Source: Panulirus ornatus
Taxonomy: Eukaryota; Arthropoda; Malacostraca; Decapoda; Palinuridae
Assembly: GCF_036320965.1 (NCBI RefSeq)
Contig: NC_092228.1
Location: forward strand, 15,669,307 to 15,733,306
DNA: 64,000 nucleotides
Direction: 5' to 3'
The notes under the pieces are model-generated. The model made no database searches and was not told the origin of the DNA. It saw nothing but the letters and a program-made list of their open reading frames with translations. Of the stretch, positions 43,340-53,380 are shown piece after piece; positions within the stretch are counted from its first letter, which is position 1, and the number at the start of each line of letters is the position of its first letter. The position numbers and the translations under genes were made by a program.

Positions 43340-45535
43340 TAGATTTTCACATGAATGATATTATATATATGATACACCAGTTGGAAGAAGTGATCATGTA
43401 ATACTCATGTTTGACTGTGTGGTAAATGAGGATGTTAACAAAGCAGAGGTGAGACAACATAAGAAGATACTGAATGGAAACTATGCAACCCTCAACAATT
43501 TCTATGATGTCACAGATTGATAAATGGAGATCAGTAGCTAGGAGCCTTGGCTTTATGGTGAGGGGCCTTGTGAAGTTCACAGTATGTAAAGGAGTAGACT
43601 ACAACTTGGGTACCTCAAGTTTGAAATTTAGAGGAATGGGAAGAAAGAGGAAATAATGGTTTGATTATAGATGCCAGAAAACGAAGGAGCTTCGAGACAT
43701 GTTGTGGTAAAGATATAGATGGCACTCCAGCCAGCCAGCATTTGTGAGGTATGAAAGAGCAAGGAATGAGTATAGCAGGGTAAGAAAGGAGGAATAAAGA
43801 AACTTCAAAAAGAATATCATAGACAAGGGAGGAGAAAATGCAATACTTTTCTATAAATCCTTCAGGAGTCAGTTGTTGGTTAAGAAGCAGCTGATCAGAC
43901 TAAGGAATTCAGATAGTAGAATTTTAGAGGATGTTGCAAGGATGTATGAGGAAGTGAATTACAAGTTCAAAAGTTTTTTCACAGTGGAAGTCACAAGCCC
44001 CAACACCAGTGAGATGGAATGGAGAGGAGGTTTTAGAAATTATTGAGATATCCAGAAAAGATGCCAAAAGGTCTAATAATCCTTACATTTCTCATGGTTC
44101 TGATGAAATTTCACTGTATATACTGTGACTGTGTGTAGATGCCTACTATTCAAGATGTTGCAGGAGAGAGGCAAAAATGCCAAAGGAATGAAAGACAATG
44201 AATGTCATACCTACGTATAAGAATGGGTGATGGGAACATGCTGAATTTTAGACTGGTCTCATTTATTAGTGTTATTGAAAAGGTTATTAAAAAGATTATT
44301 AGAATCAAGTGGGTGACTTTCTACAGAGGAGAAATTACTTAATGAGAGACAGCACAGATTTAGGAAAAGGGGTCAAGCCTCACAGAGGATTACGAGAGAG
44401 TGAACTCAGTCTTAAACACGGGAAGGTCGGGTGGATTGTTTGTATTTAGACTGCCAGGAAACATTTGACACTGTTCTGCTTTGGAGGCTGATTAAAAGGC
44501 TGGGTCATTAGACAGGAATAAGGGAAAACTCTTTTTATGGATTGAAGGTTATCTCAATGGTAGGGAACAGAGGATGCATATAATGGGAGCCTTCTCTCAT
44601 TGGGTTGAGGTGATGAATGGAGTGCCACAGAGTTTTCTTCTGGTACCGTTACTTTTCTTGATCTGGGTAAATTACTTGCAGAAAAGACTGGACTCCTATC
44701 TGAATGTGTGTAGATGATGCAAAAGTCATGAGGGAAGTGAAATGCTTGGATAATGTCATCAACTTACAAGGAAACCTAAACAGACCTCACAGTTGGTCTG
44801 ATACTTGGTGATAAAATACAACTCCAGCAAATGTAAAGTATAGTAATGAAGATGGGATAAGTCTCTATATGATTATTATGTAGCAGGGAATAAGCTTCAG
44901 GGTTCTGTGTGTGCAAAGGACTTGGGAGTTGACATTGTTCTTAACCTGTTGTTAGAGCCCTACATTAGGGGAGTAGTGAAGTAGATAAACTTTGTGGGCA
45001 AATATCAGAATAGCTTTCAAGAATTTGGATAAGGAAATATTTAACAAGCTGTTCATATCCTACATAAGGCCAAAACTAGAATGTACTTCTCAGGTTTGGT
45101 AACCACACCTAAAGAAGCACAAAGAGCGGATAGAAATGGTCCAGAAGAACAAAACGAAGATGGTTCCAGAGTTAAGAAACCTGCGTAGGAGGGGCTAGAG
45201 GCTTTAAATTTGCCAATCTTGGAAGAGTAAGGGGTGACTTGATTACAACCTTTACATTCTTAAAACACTGATGTCATTGTCAATGACCAGCTCTTTGAGA
45301 TATGTAGCAATATAGCAACTAGTGGATGTAACATGAAGCAAGAAACTTATGAAAAAAATATAAGGAAGTATTTAATGTATAGGAGTGGTGGATGAATGGA
45401 ATAGAATGACTGAGAACATGGTCAGTGTAGACAGCATACAAAACTTTAAAAAGTTTTGTAATGGTAGAAAATGTTCAAGAGATGGTGCCCCAGAGTGTAA
45501 AACTCCCTTTCTGTATAGCACAGTAGGTAATTACA
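43340..45535 (+). mobile_element. CR1-like LINE fragment 1 (endonuclease end, RT, C-terminus), degenerate
   Basis: Ordered features: SDHVILMFDCVVNEDVN (SDH motif closing the endonuclease, about 43390-43440), RT remnants around GTGCCACAGAGTTTTCTTCTGG (VPQxxLL, about 44620) and TGTAGATGATGCAAAAG (ADDAK box, about 44710), GACTTGGGAGTTGACATT (LGVDI), then KLFISYIRPKLEYTSQVW-like codons (about 45050) and RVVDEWNRMTE near 45390. The motif order and the late YxxRLxxLxLPxLExRR-type segment are those of CR1-like LINEs. Many frameshifts make it inactive. Confidence 0.7.
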
Positions 45536-45865
45536 TACCTTTGAAAAGAGGAGGGTGAAGGTTGACATGATCGCATCATTTAAGTTTTTAAAACAGATAA
45601 TGATTTGGACAGTGAACACTTCCCAAAGAGATTCAGGGATAGAGAAATCAGAGGATGTAACTTGAAGTTAAGGAAGAAAGATGTTTAAAAGATGTAAAGA
45701 GGTATTTTTATGGTTTAAGAGTTGTGGATGAATGGAATATGATGACTGAGGATATGGTAAATGCAGACAGCATGCATAAATTTAAGAAGTTGTATGACAT
45801 TAGAGAATGTTCAAGAGGTGGGGCCCCACGAGTGGAAAACTTCCTCTCCATATAACACAAAGGGG
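45536..45865 (+). mobile_element. CR1-like LINE fragment 2 (C-terminal end only)
   Basis: Repeats the C-terminal end already present in fragment 1: GACATGATCGCATCATTTAAG (DMIASFKFL), GTTGTGGATGAATGGAATATG (VVDEWN), CATAAATTTAAGAAGTTGTATG and GTTCAAGAGGTGGGGCCCC, ending at ATTACATGAATT. It is a separate truncated insertion in the same orientation. Confidence 0.65.
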
Positions 45866-47180
45866 TGATTACATGAATTAAGCTTTAAGATGGCTAAAAA
45901 AATGCCTTGACCCATATGAAGATTACAGCCTTGATGATGTTGCTCCCTGTGTGTTGAAGGATTTAGAGGGCAAAAGTGCATGTTTTTATGAAAGGAGATT
46001 GAGAAATTGCACTGAGCTACACAGATCAGCATTCCTAACAAGTGTCTGTAAAACATTAAAGATACTCAAAATGCAAGTGGATGACTAATTGCAAAGGCGA
46101 AACTACCCAAGTTTGTGGCAGTTTGGATCTTGGGAAATGGGTTCTTGTGAAGCACATCTTGTAGTCTTCTATGACAAAGTGAGTTAAGTTTCATATAAAA
46201 GAGATGGATGGATAAACTTTGTTTCTAGAGGTCCAGAAAGCATTAGAGATTACCACATAGAATGTTCTTAAAGAAGCCAGATCCTCAAGAAGGAATAAGA
46301 GTGAGAATTCTTCCCTGGATAGATTACTGTAGTAGAAGGGAATAAGGCACAAGTTAAAAGAGCAAATTTAATAGGAAGGATTCATAAGTAAAGTGCCATA
46401 GCTATAACTTTGTCTTGGAGCCATTGCTCTTCCTGATCTGTGTATATTACTTGCCAGAATAAGTGGATCTTACCTGAAAGATTTTTGTTGATAGTAAGCT
46501 CATGAGGGAAGTAGAGAATGATGCATCAACTTTCAAGGGAACGTAGACTCAAAATTGGTCTGGAACGTGACATGAAATTCATCCAAGACAAAGGTAAAGT
46601 AAGGAAGGAGGGACTCATTGAATATAGGCCTCCGGTTATAATGTAAAGAACTACTTTCTAGAGTTATCTGTGTTTACTAGAGACTAGGGAATTGACACTG
46701 TGCAGGCCTGTCACATTAGCTCCACTTCAGTTTAATTTTTAAGCATTCAGATGTTCAGCAAATAATAAAATGGAAATGTTCAGCAAGTTTTTTGCAAAGT
46801 ACATCAGACCAGAACTGAAAAGAAAGTAAGAGAGTTAAGCTGGCTGATTTAGAGAGAGGCTGAAGACTGGTGTTGCCCACCAAGGAAGAGAGAAGAGTAA
46901 GGGGTGACCATCCCAACTTTAAGGTTTCTAAATCAGTTTGATAGTGTCATCAGTGATCAGGTTTTATATGAGATGTAGTGACATAACTACATAACTACAT
47001 AACTAGGGAATTTGAAGAAGCTGAGAAAGAAGGCAGTTAGAAAGGATGTAAGGAAGCACTGCTCCTGTAGCAGAATGGATGCTCAGAACATTAGCAAAAA
47101 ATAGTGAAAGCTGGCACCATATAAAAGTTTAAGAAGCTGATTGATGAGAGAAAGGGTTCAAGGGATGGGGCCTCTCCGGT
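45866..47180 (+). mobile_element. CR1-like LINE fragment 3 (RT to C-terminus), degenerate
   Basis: Begins with codons for DDVAPCVLKDLEGKSACF (RT block 1 region GxxPxVLKxxA), passes an eroded RT core (TGGATAAACTTTGTTTCTAG, CTTGGAGCCATTGCTCTTCC) and ends AGAAAGGGTTCAAGGGATGG, GCCTCTCCGGTGTAAAACTC, the same end as fragment 1. Three successive same-strand fragments sharing a 3' end fit repeated 5'-truncated insertion. Confidence 0.65.
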
Positions 47181-47184
47181 GTAA

Positions 47185-47280
47185 AACTCCCTTGCGGTTC
47201 AAGTCTTAGATGGGGCAACCACCTCACAGCCATTCCAGTTGTTCATCCACTAATAAAGGATTGCTGTAAGATGAGATGTA
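47185..47280 (+). mobile_element. tRNA-derived SINE fragment, copy T3
   Basis: GCGGTTCAAGTCTTAGATGG (degenerate B box and following bases), GCAACCACCTCACAGCCATT, CCAGTTGTTCATCCAC: aligned with T1 and T2 from the B box onward, with many substitutions. The A-box half is absent. Confidence 0.6.
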
Positions 47281-47309
47281 TTGATTAGGTTTACAAGCCT
47301 GGGCCCCTT

Positions 47310-47405
47310 TTATGGGGATTCTGCAGCTTTATAACTGCACCCCACTCAGGAGCAGAAAATGAGGTACTTCTCCAGAGCAAGAATGTCTTTGATGACTGTA
47401 AAGTA
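47310..47405 (+). repeat. dispersed repeat family X, copy 3
   Basis: GGGGATTCTGCAGCTTTATAAC, GCACC..CTCAGGAGCAGAAAAT, GTACTTCTCCAGAGCAAGAATG match blocks of copies 2 and 4 in order. Confidence 0.45.
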
Positions 47406-47409
47406 CTCC

Positions 47410-48715
47410 TTTCCACCCATTGACAGTGATCAAATTTTCACACAATAATGTGATTGAGATGTTAAGAATTTAACTGTATAGGTTAGATACATTATCGATC
47501 TAAGTATAAAAACAAAATATTAAGCTCAAAATATTGTATGCAAGTATATATGCTCTTTGGCACCATAACAAATAAGGGGAAGGGATATGTTCCTGAATCT
47601 TGGCCCACTCACCCATGTACCTATTTTATTACGTATTCATGACATCTTTAAGAAACTGATTCATACACAGTGCACCGAATTACTCAATGATTAGGTATGA
47701 ATACATTTGTAAATGTACTGTTTGAAATAGGTAATAAAGCTGACTATCATTTACTGGCAGGAGTAGACATACATGCACAGATAGACATTGTGGTAAAGGT
47801 TGGTGGTGAGAGTGGAGTGTTTGAGAGGATAGTATTTAATTTAGTTTTAGAGATCACTAAAATTCCTTAAGGTCAACCTAAAAATTTTCTGAAGGGGCAT
47901 TGGATTAATTATATTTTATGAGTTTTTCACTAATTTGACTTAAGTCCATTGTGGGCATTGCATGTTGATTGATGGAGCTTCTTCTTTCCATACTAATAAT
48001 GATTCCATCATGTTTGTGGTGAACAGTATAATGAGATATACTCTGTGAATGCTGTATATATAAAATGGGATGGAAAAGAGATATACATTATCAACTAATC
48101 AGAGAAGCCAGAGGTGAGGGCCCATAGTCAAGGAGCAAGTGAATGGGAGGAAGGGTCAAGTTGTAGTGGTTACTCCCTCATTGCCTGCCTTCCCTTTGTA
48201 TCATAAGTTTATTTTTTTTTCTGCGACCATCTTAATTTTTTCCTCTAACCTCACTCATGGAAGTAGTTGTTTCTTTTCTTCTATAGATTAGTATTTTTGT
48301 TAACTTTAGATGTAGTGAAGAAATATCATTGGGGGAAAATGTACGTATGTTCATTTATTATATGTTAGAGATGTTTCTAGAAAAGAATTTATTTTATTTC
48401 TTTTATTATGTGTTTGTACTGAAATATGATATTCACTTTTACTGTATATTAATGTACACAATATTGCAGCATAAGAATATGGGTTTTATCAGCTTAAGTG
48501 AGTTGGACTTCCTGCTTTGGTGGATACTGCCACAATGATTGCTCACTAGAGCAATCACCTGCTATTGCTGTGTATGGGTTTTGGAAGTTTTCCAATTTTT
48601 CCATGTCTGCATTATTTTTATGGACATCATGTATGTGAAACACCGATTAGTAAACTATAGGGTGGTGTATATAAATGTAAAGATATACCAGTATATAATT
48701 TTTGATGTAATTGTA
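47410..48715. other. AT-rich intergenic DNA, nothing recognised
   Basis: Short plus-strand frames (for example 48329-48538) are A/T-rich with no motif. No transposon recognised. Confidence 0.45.
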
Positions 48716-48717
48716 TG

Positions 48718-48880
48718 GCTTCAAGGCTGTTCTGCGATCACTAGCAGGAAAATCATTGAGTTCTTTAGAAAGAGATGCTCCATGATAAGATTATCGTTCC
48801 TCTTGTCCATTGATGATGAAAAAACCTTGCTGAAGGTGAATTTTCACTCGCAGTTTAAAGTCATGTAGGCAGTGTCCAGT
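48718..48880 (+). repeat. dispersed repeat family X, copy 4
   Basis: GGCTTCAAGGCTGTTCTGCG, ATCACTAGCAGGAAAATCATTG, GTTCTTTAGAAAGAGATGC, CATGATAAGATTATCG, GAAGGTGAATTTTCACTCGCAG. This is the best preserved of the four copies. Confidence 0.5.
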
Positions 48881-48889
48881 GCAGTATAT

Positions 48890-48891
<2 letters not shown>

Positions 48892-48959
<68 letters not shown>
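48892..48959. repeat. (TA)n microsatellite
   Basis: About 34 TA units immediately after repeat X copy 4. The following 245 bp (48960-49205) are unassigned. Confidence 0.95.
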
Positions 48960-48962
<3 letters not shown>

Positions 48963-49206
48963 ATCTTCACTAGACATTACAAATCTTACATTACTAAAAC
49001 GCTGATTCAAAACATCCTTCATGCCCATGATCCAGCAACCACAATGAAGATATTGAACACTTACTGTTCAGATGCCATGCACTTCCCCATTAAGAGACAA
49101 AAAACATCATATTGCTTTATGATCATTGGTCGCTACCAGTGGACATGGCCAACTTTCTGAATGCTTTCGTTTTATCGAGATGGAAGAGACACCTAGGGTT
49201 GGAAGA

Positions 49207-50310
49207 ATATATATATATATATATGGTTGTTTAATTTGTTTATGGATGGGGTTGTTAGGGAGGTGAATGCAAGAGTTTTGGAAAGAGGGCAAGTATGAAG
49301 TCTGTTGGGGATGAGAGAGCTTGGGAAGTGAGTCAGTTATTGTTCGCTGATGATACAGCGCTGGTGGCTGATTCATGTAAGAAACTGCAGAAGCTGGTGA
49401 CTGAGTTTGGTAAAGTGTGTGAAAGAAGAAAGTTAAGAGTAAATGTGAATAAGAGCAAGGTTATTAGGTACAGTAGGGTTGAGGGTCAAGTCAATTGGGA
49501 GGTGAGTTTGAATGGAGAAAAACTGGAGGAAGTGAAGTGTTTTAGATATCTGGGAGTGGATCTGGCAGCGGATGGAACCATGGAAGCGGAAGTGGATCTT
49601 AGGGTGGGGGAGGGGGCGAAAATTCTGGGAGCCTTGAAGAATGTGTGGAAGTCGAGAACATTATCTCGGAAAGCAAAAATGGGTACGTTTGAAGGAATAG
49701 TGGTTCCAACAATGTTGTATGGTTGCGAGGCGTGGGCTATGGATAGAGTGGTGCGCAGGAGGATGGATGTGCTGGAAATGAGATGTTTGAGGACAATGTG
49801 TGGTGTGAGGTGGTTTGATCGAGTAAGTAACGTAAGGGTAAGAGAGATGTGTGGAATAAAAAGAGCGTGGTTGAGAGAGCAGAAGAGGGTGTTTTGAAAT
49901 GGTTCGGGCACATGGAGAGAATGAGTGAGGAAAGATTGACTAAGAGAATATATGTGTCGGAGGTGGAGGGAACGAGGAGAAGAGGGAGACCAAATTGGAG
50001 GTGGAAAGATGGAGTGAAAAAGATTTTGAGTGATCGGGGCCTGAACATGCAGGAGGGTGAAAGGAGGGCAAGGAATAGAGTGAATTGGAGCGATGTGGTA
50101 TACCGGGGTTGACGTGCTGTCAGTGGATTGAATCAAGGCATGTGAAGCGTCTGTGGTAAACCATGGAAAGCTGTGTAGGTATGTATATTTGCGTGTGTGG
50201 ACGTATGTATATACATGTGTATGGGGGTGGGTTTGGCCATTTCTTTCATCTGTTTCCTTGCGCTACCTCGCAAACGCGGGAGACAGCAGCAAAAAAAAAA
50301 AAAAAAAAAG

Positions 50311-50313
<3 letters not shown>
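49207..50313 (+). mobile_element. RTE-like LINE copy K, 5'-truncated, short 3' UTR
   Basis: A short TA tract (49207-49222) leads into GGTTGTTTAATTTG inside the RT domain. The coding part runs to the stop at 50110-50112, then the short-form 3' UTR, the GCTACCTCGCAAACGCGGG hairpin, an A-rich tail (50291-50313) and (TA)n. It is close in sequence to L and P. Confidence 0.9.
49226..50112 (+). pseudogene. RTE-like RT C-terminal half, two 1-bp deletions (copy K)
   Basis: Encodes LFNLFMDGVVREVN, then loses one G in a G-run (GAAAGAGGGCAAG against GAAAGAGGGGCAAG, about 49289), continues in a second frame (49295-49897) with FADDTALVADS, KSKVIRYSRVEGQ, CFRYLGVDLAADG and MLYGCEAWAMD, loses one A near 49855 (TGTGGAATAAAAAG against TGTGGAAATAAAAAG), and finishes in a third frame (to 50112) with [16 protein letters not shown] and [13 protein letters not shown]. 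Both lesions are in homopolymers, so they may be genuine or assembly errors. Confidence 0.85.

Positions 50314-50379
<66 letters not shown>
50314..50379. repeat. (TA)n microsatellite joining LINE copies K and L
   Basis: Extends the A tail of K. Copy L begins at its end, giving a head-to-tail pair. Confidence 0.95.
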
Positions 50380-50382
<3 letters not shown>

Positions 50383-51281
50383 ATGTTTCCATGGTTGTTT
50401 AATTTGTTTATGGATGGGGTTGTTAGGGAGGTGAATGCAAGAGTTTTGGAAAGAGGGGCAAGTATGAAGTCTGTTGGGGATGAGAGGGCTTGGGAAGTGA
50501 GTCAGTTGTTGTTCGCTGATGATACAGCGCTGGTGGCTGATTCATGTGAGAAACTGCAGAAGCTGGTGACTGAGTTTGGTAAAGTGTGTGAAAGAAGAAA
50601 GTTAAGAGTAAATGTGAATAAGAGCAAGGTAATTAGTTACAGTAGGGGTGAGGGTCAAGTCAATTGGGAGGTAAGTTTTAATGGAGAAAAACTGGAGGAA
50701 GTAAAGTGTTTTAGATATCTGGGAGTGGATCTGGCAGCGGATGGAACCATGGAAGCGGAAGTGGATCATAGGGTGGGGGAGGGGGCGAAAATCCTGGGAG
50801 CCTTGAAAAATGTGTGGAAGTCGAGAACATTATCTCGGAAAGCAAAAATGGGTATGTTTGAAGGAATAGTGGTTCCAACAATGTTGTATGGTTGCGAGGC
50901 GTGGGCTATGGATAGAGTTGTGTGCAGGAGGATGGATGTGCTGGAAATGAGATGTTAGAGGACAATGTGTGGTGTGAGGTGGTTTGTCGAGTAAGTAACG
51001 TAAGGGTAAGAGAGATGTGTGGAAATAAAAAGAGCGTGATTGAGAGAGCAGAAGAGGGTGTTTTGAAATGGTTTGGGCACATGGAGAGAATGAGTGAGGA
51101 AAGATTGACCAAGAGGATATATGTGTCGGAGGTGGAGGGAACGAGGAGAAGTGGGAGACCAAATTGGAGGTGGAAAGATGGAGTGAAAAAGATTCTGTGT
51201 GATCGGGGCCTGAACATGCAGGAGGGTGAAAGGAGGGCAAGGAATAGAGTGAATTGGATCGATGTGGTATACCGGGGTTGA
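50380..51281 (+). pseudogene. RTE-like RT C-terminal half, nonsense plus frameshift (copy L)
   Basis: Encodes VMFPWLFNLFMDG (Phe where others have Ser), FADDTALVADS and CFRYLGVDLAADG. The first frame stops at TAG (50956-50958), where other copies have TTG in the codons for EMRCLRTMCG. One base is also missing in GGTTTG-TCGAG near 50987, so the rest (to 51281) is in another frame and carries [16 protein letters not shown] and [10 protein letters not shown]. It lacks everything upstream of the RT palm. Confidence 0.85.
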
Positions 51282-51465
51282 TGTGCTGTCAGTGGATTGA
51301 ATCAGGGCATGTGAAGCGTCTGGGGTAAACCATGGAAAGCTGTGTAGGTATGTATATTTGCGTGTGTGGATGTATGTATATACATGTGTATGGGGGTGGG
51401 TTGGGCCATTTCTTTCGTCTGTTTCCTAGCGCTACCTCACAAACGCGGGAGACACCGACAAAGCA

Positions 51466-51473
<8 letters not shown>
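50380..51473 (+). mobile_element. RTE-like LINE copy L, 5'-truncated, short 3' UTR
   Basis: Begins at GTGATGTTTCCATGGTTG in the RT domain and ends with hairpin GCTACCTCACAAACGCGGG, GACACCGACAAAGC, A run and (TA)n. Same orientation as K. Confidence 0.9.

Positions 51474-51541
<68 letters not shown>
51474..51541. repeat. (TA)n microsatellite joining LINE copy L and SINE S6
   Basis: About 34 TA units between the A tail of L and the SINE 5' end TTATCCCTGG. Confidence 0.95.
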
Positions 51542-51544
<3 letters not shown>

Positions 51545-51778
51545 CCCTGGGGATAGGGGATTAAGAATACTTCCCACGTATTCCCTGCGTGTCGTAGAAG
51601 GCAACTAAAAGGGGAGGGAGCGGGGGGGCTGGAAATCCTCCCCTCTCGTTTTTTTCTTTAATTCTCCAAAAGAAGGAACAGAGGGGGCCAGGTGAGGATA
51701 TTCCAAAAAAGCCCCAGTCCTCTGTTCCTAACGCTACCTCGCTAACACGGGAAATGGCGAATAGTTTAAAAGAAAGAA

Positions 51779-51781
<3 letters not shown>
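51542..51781 (+). mobile_element. SINE-like element copy S6, full length
   Basis: Complete unit TTATCCCTGGGGATAGGGG...TACTTCCCACGTATTCCC...GTAGAAGGCAACTAAAAGG...CTGGAAATCCTCCCC...CCAAAAGAAGGAACAGAG...CCAGGTGAGGATATTCC...AGTCCTCTGTTCCTAACG, hairpin GCTACCTCGCTAACACGGG, AAATGGCGAATAG, then a GAAA-rich tail and (TA)n. The first half is homologous to the LINE 5' UTR in copy O and the end to the LINE 3' hairpin. Confidence 0.9.

Positions 51782-51857
<76 letters not shown>
51782..51857. repeat. (TA)n microsatellite after SINE S6
   Basis: About 38 TA units growing from the SINE tail, followed by LINE fragment M. Confidence 0.95.
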
Positions 51858-51860
<3 letters not shown>

Positions 51861-51884
51861 TATACATATTTATATGTATATATA

Positions 51885-52381
51885 AACCATGGAAAGTTTT
51901 GTGGGGCCTGGATGCAGAAAGGGAACTGTGGTTTTGGTGCATTATACATCACAGCTAGAGAATGAATGTGAATGTATGTGGCTGTTGTTGTCTTTTCCTA
52001 GTGCTACCTCGAGCACGTGCGGGGAGGGGGTTGTCATTTCATGTGTGGTGGGGTGATGACAGGAATGAATAAAGGCAGCAAGTATGAATTATGTACATTT
52101 GTATATATGTATATGTGTGTGTGTGTATATGTATGTGTATGTCTGTGTATGTATATATATGTATATGTCTGTGTATGTATATATATGTATATGTTGAAAT
52201 GTATAGGTATGTATATGTTGAAATGTATAGGTATGTATTTGTTGAAATGTATAGGTATGTATATATGCGTGTGTGGACGTATATGTATATACATGTGTAT
52301 GTGGGTGGGTTGGGCCATTCTTTCGTCTGTTTCCTTGCGCTATCTCGCTAACGCGAGAGACAGCAACAAAGTATGATTAAA
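51885..52381 (+). mobile_element. RTE-like LINE fragment M: complete long 3' UTR
   Basis: AAACCATGGAAAGTTTTGTGG, GGGAACTGTGGTTTTGGTGC, ACAGCTAGAGAATGAATG, the first hairpin-like GTGCTACCTCGAGCACGTGC, GAATGAATAAAGGCAGC, a TATGTATATATGTATATG-rich core, GGTGGGTTGGGCCATTC and the terminal hairpin GCTATCTCGCTAACGCGAG with GACAGCAACAAAG. No coding sequence is left. Confidence 0.8.
52191..52262 (+). repeat. 24-bp tandem repeat, three units, in a LINE 3' UTR
   Basis: Units 52191-52214, 52215-52238 and 52239-52262 share TGTTGAAATGTATAGGTATG, and only the first base of the third unit differs. Other copies of this UTR have a single unit, so the expansion is specific to fragment M. Confidence 0.9.
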
Positions 52382-52394
52382 ATATGATAAATAT

Positions 52395-53380
52395 ATATAA
52401 GAAGAAAGATGAGAGTAATTGTGAATAAGAGCAAGTAGGGTTTAGGGACACGTCAATTGGGAGGTAAGTTTGAATGGAAAAAAATGAAGGAAGTGAAGTG
52501 TTTTAGATATCTGGGAGTGGATTTGGCAGCAGATGGAACCATGGAAGAAGTGAGTCACAGGGTGGGGGAGGGGGTAAAGGTTCTGGAAGCGTTGAAGAAT
52601 GTGTGGAAGGCGAGAATATTATCTTGGAAAGCAAAAATGGGTATATTTGAAGGAATAGTAGTTCCATCAACGTTATATGGTTGCGAGGCATGGGCTATAG
52701 ATCGGGTTGTGCGAAGGAGGATGTTTGTGATGTTTGAGGACAATGTGTGGTGTGAGGTGGTTTGATCAAGTAAGCAATGAAAGGGTAAGAGAGATGTGTG
52801 GTAATAAAAAGAGTTTGGTTGAGAGAGCAGAAGAGGGTGTATTGAAATAGTTTGGTCACATGGAGAGAATGAGTGAGGAAAGATTGACAAAGCGGATATA
52901 TGTGTCAAAGGTGGAGGGAACGGGGAGAAGTGGGAGACCAAATTGGAGATGGAAGGATGGAGTGAAAAAGATTTTGAGCGATCGGGGCCTGAACATATAG
53001 GAGGGTGAAAGGCGTGCAAGGAATAGAGTGAATTGGAACGATGTGGTGTACTGGGGTTGACGTACTGTTAGTGGATTAAACCAGGGCACGTGAAGCATCT
53101 GGGGTAAACTATGGTAAACCATGGAAAGTTCTGTGGGGCCTGGATGTGGAAAGGGAGCTGTGGTTTCGGTGCATTATACATGACAGCGAGAGACTGTGTG
53201 TGAACGAATGTGGCCTTTGTTGTCTTTTCCTAGCGCTACCTTGCACATGTGCGGGAGGAGGGGGGTGTCATTTCATGTGGTGACGGGAATGAATAAAGGC
53301 AGCAAGTATAGATTATGTACATGTGTATATATGTATATGTCTGTGTATGTATATATATGTATATGTCTGTGTATGTATAT
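52395..53380 (+). mobile_element. RTE-like LINE copy N, 5'- and 3'-truncated
   Basis: Starts at GAAGAAAGATGAGAGTAATTG (LRVNVNKS region), carries a degenerate C-terminal coding region (GATATCTGGGAGTGG, GGTTGCGAGGCATGGGC, GGTGTGAGGTGGTTTG, CAAATTGGAGATGG) with indels and a stop in WFGH (AAATAGTTTGG), then a long 3' UTR that breaks off at GTATGTATAT (53380), about 100-200 bp before the expected hairpin. The break joins copy O on the other strand. Confidence 0.8.
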
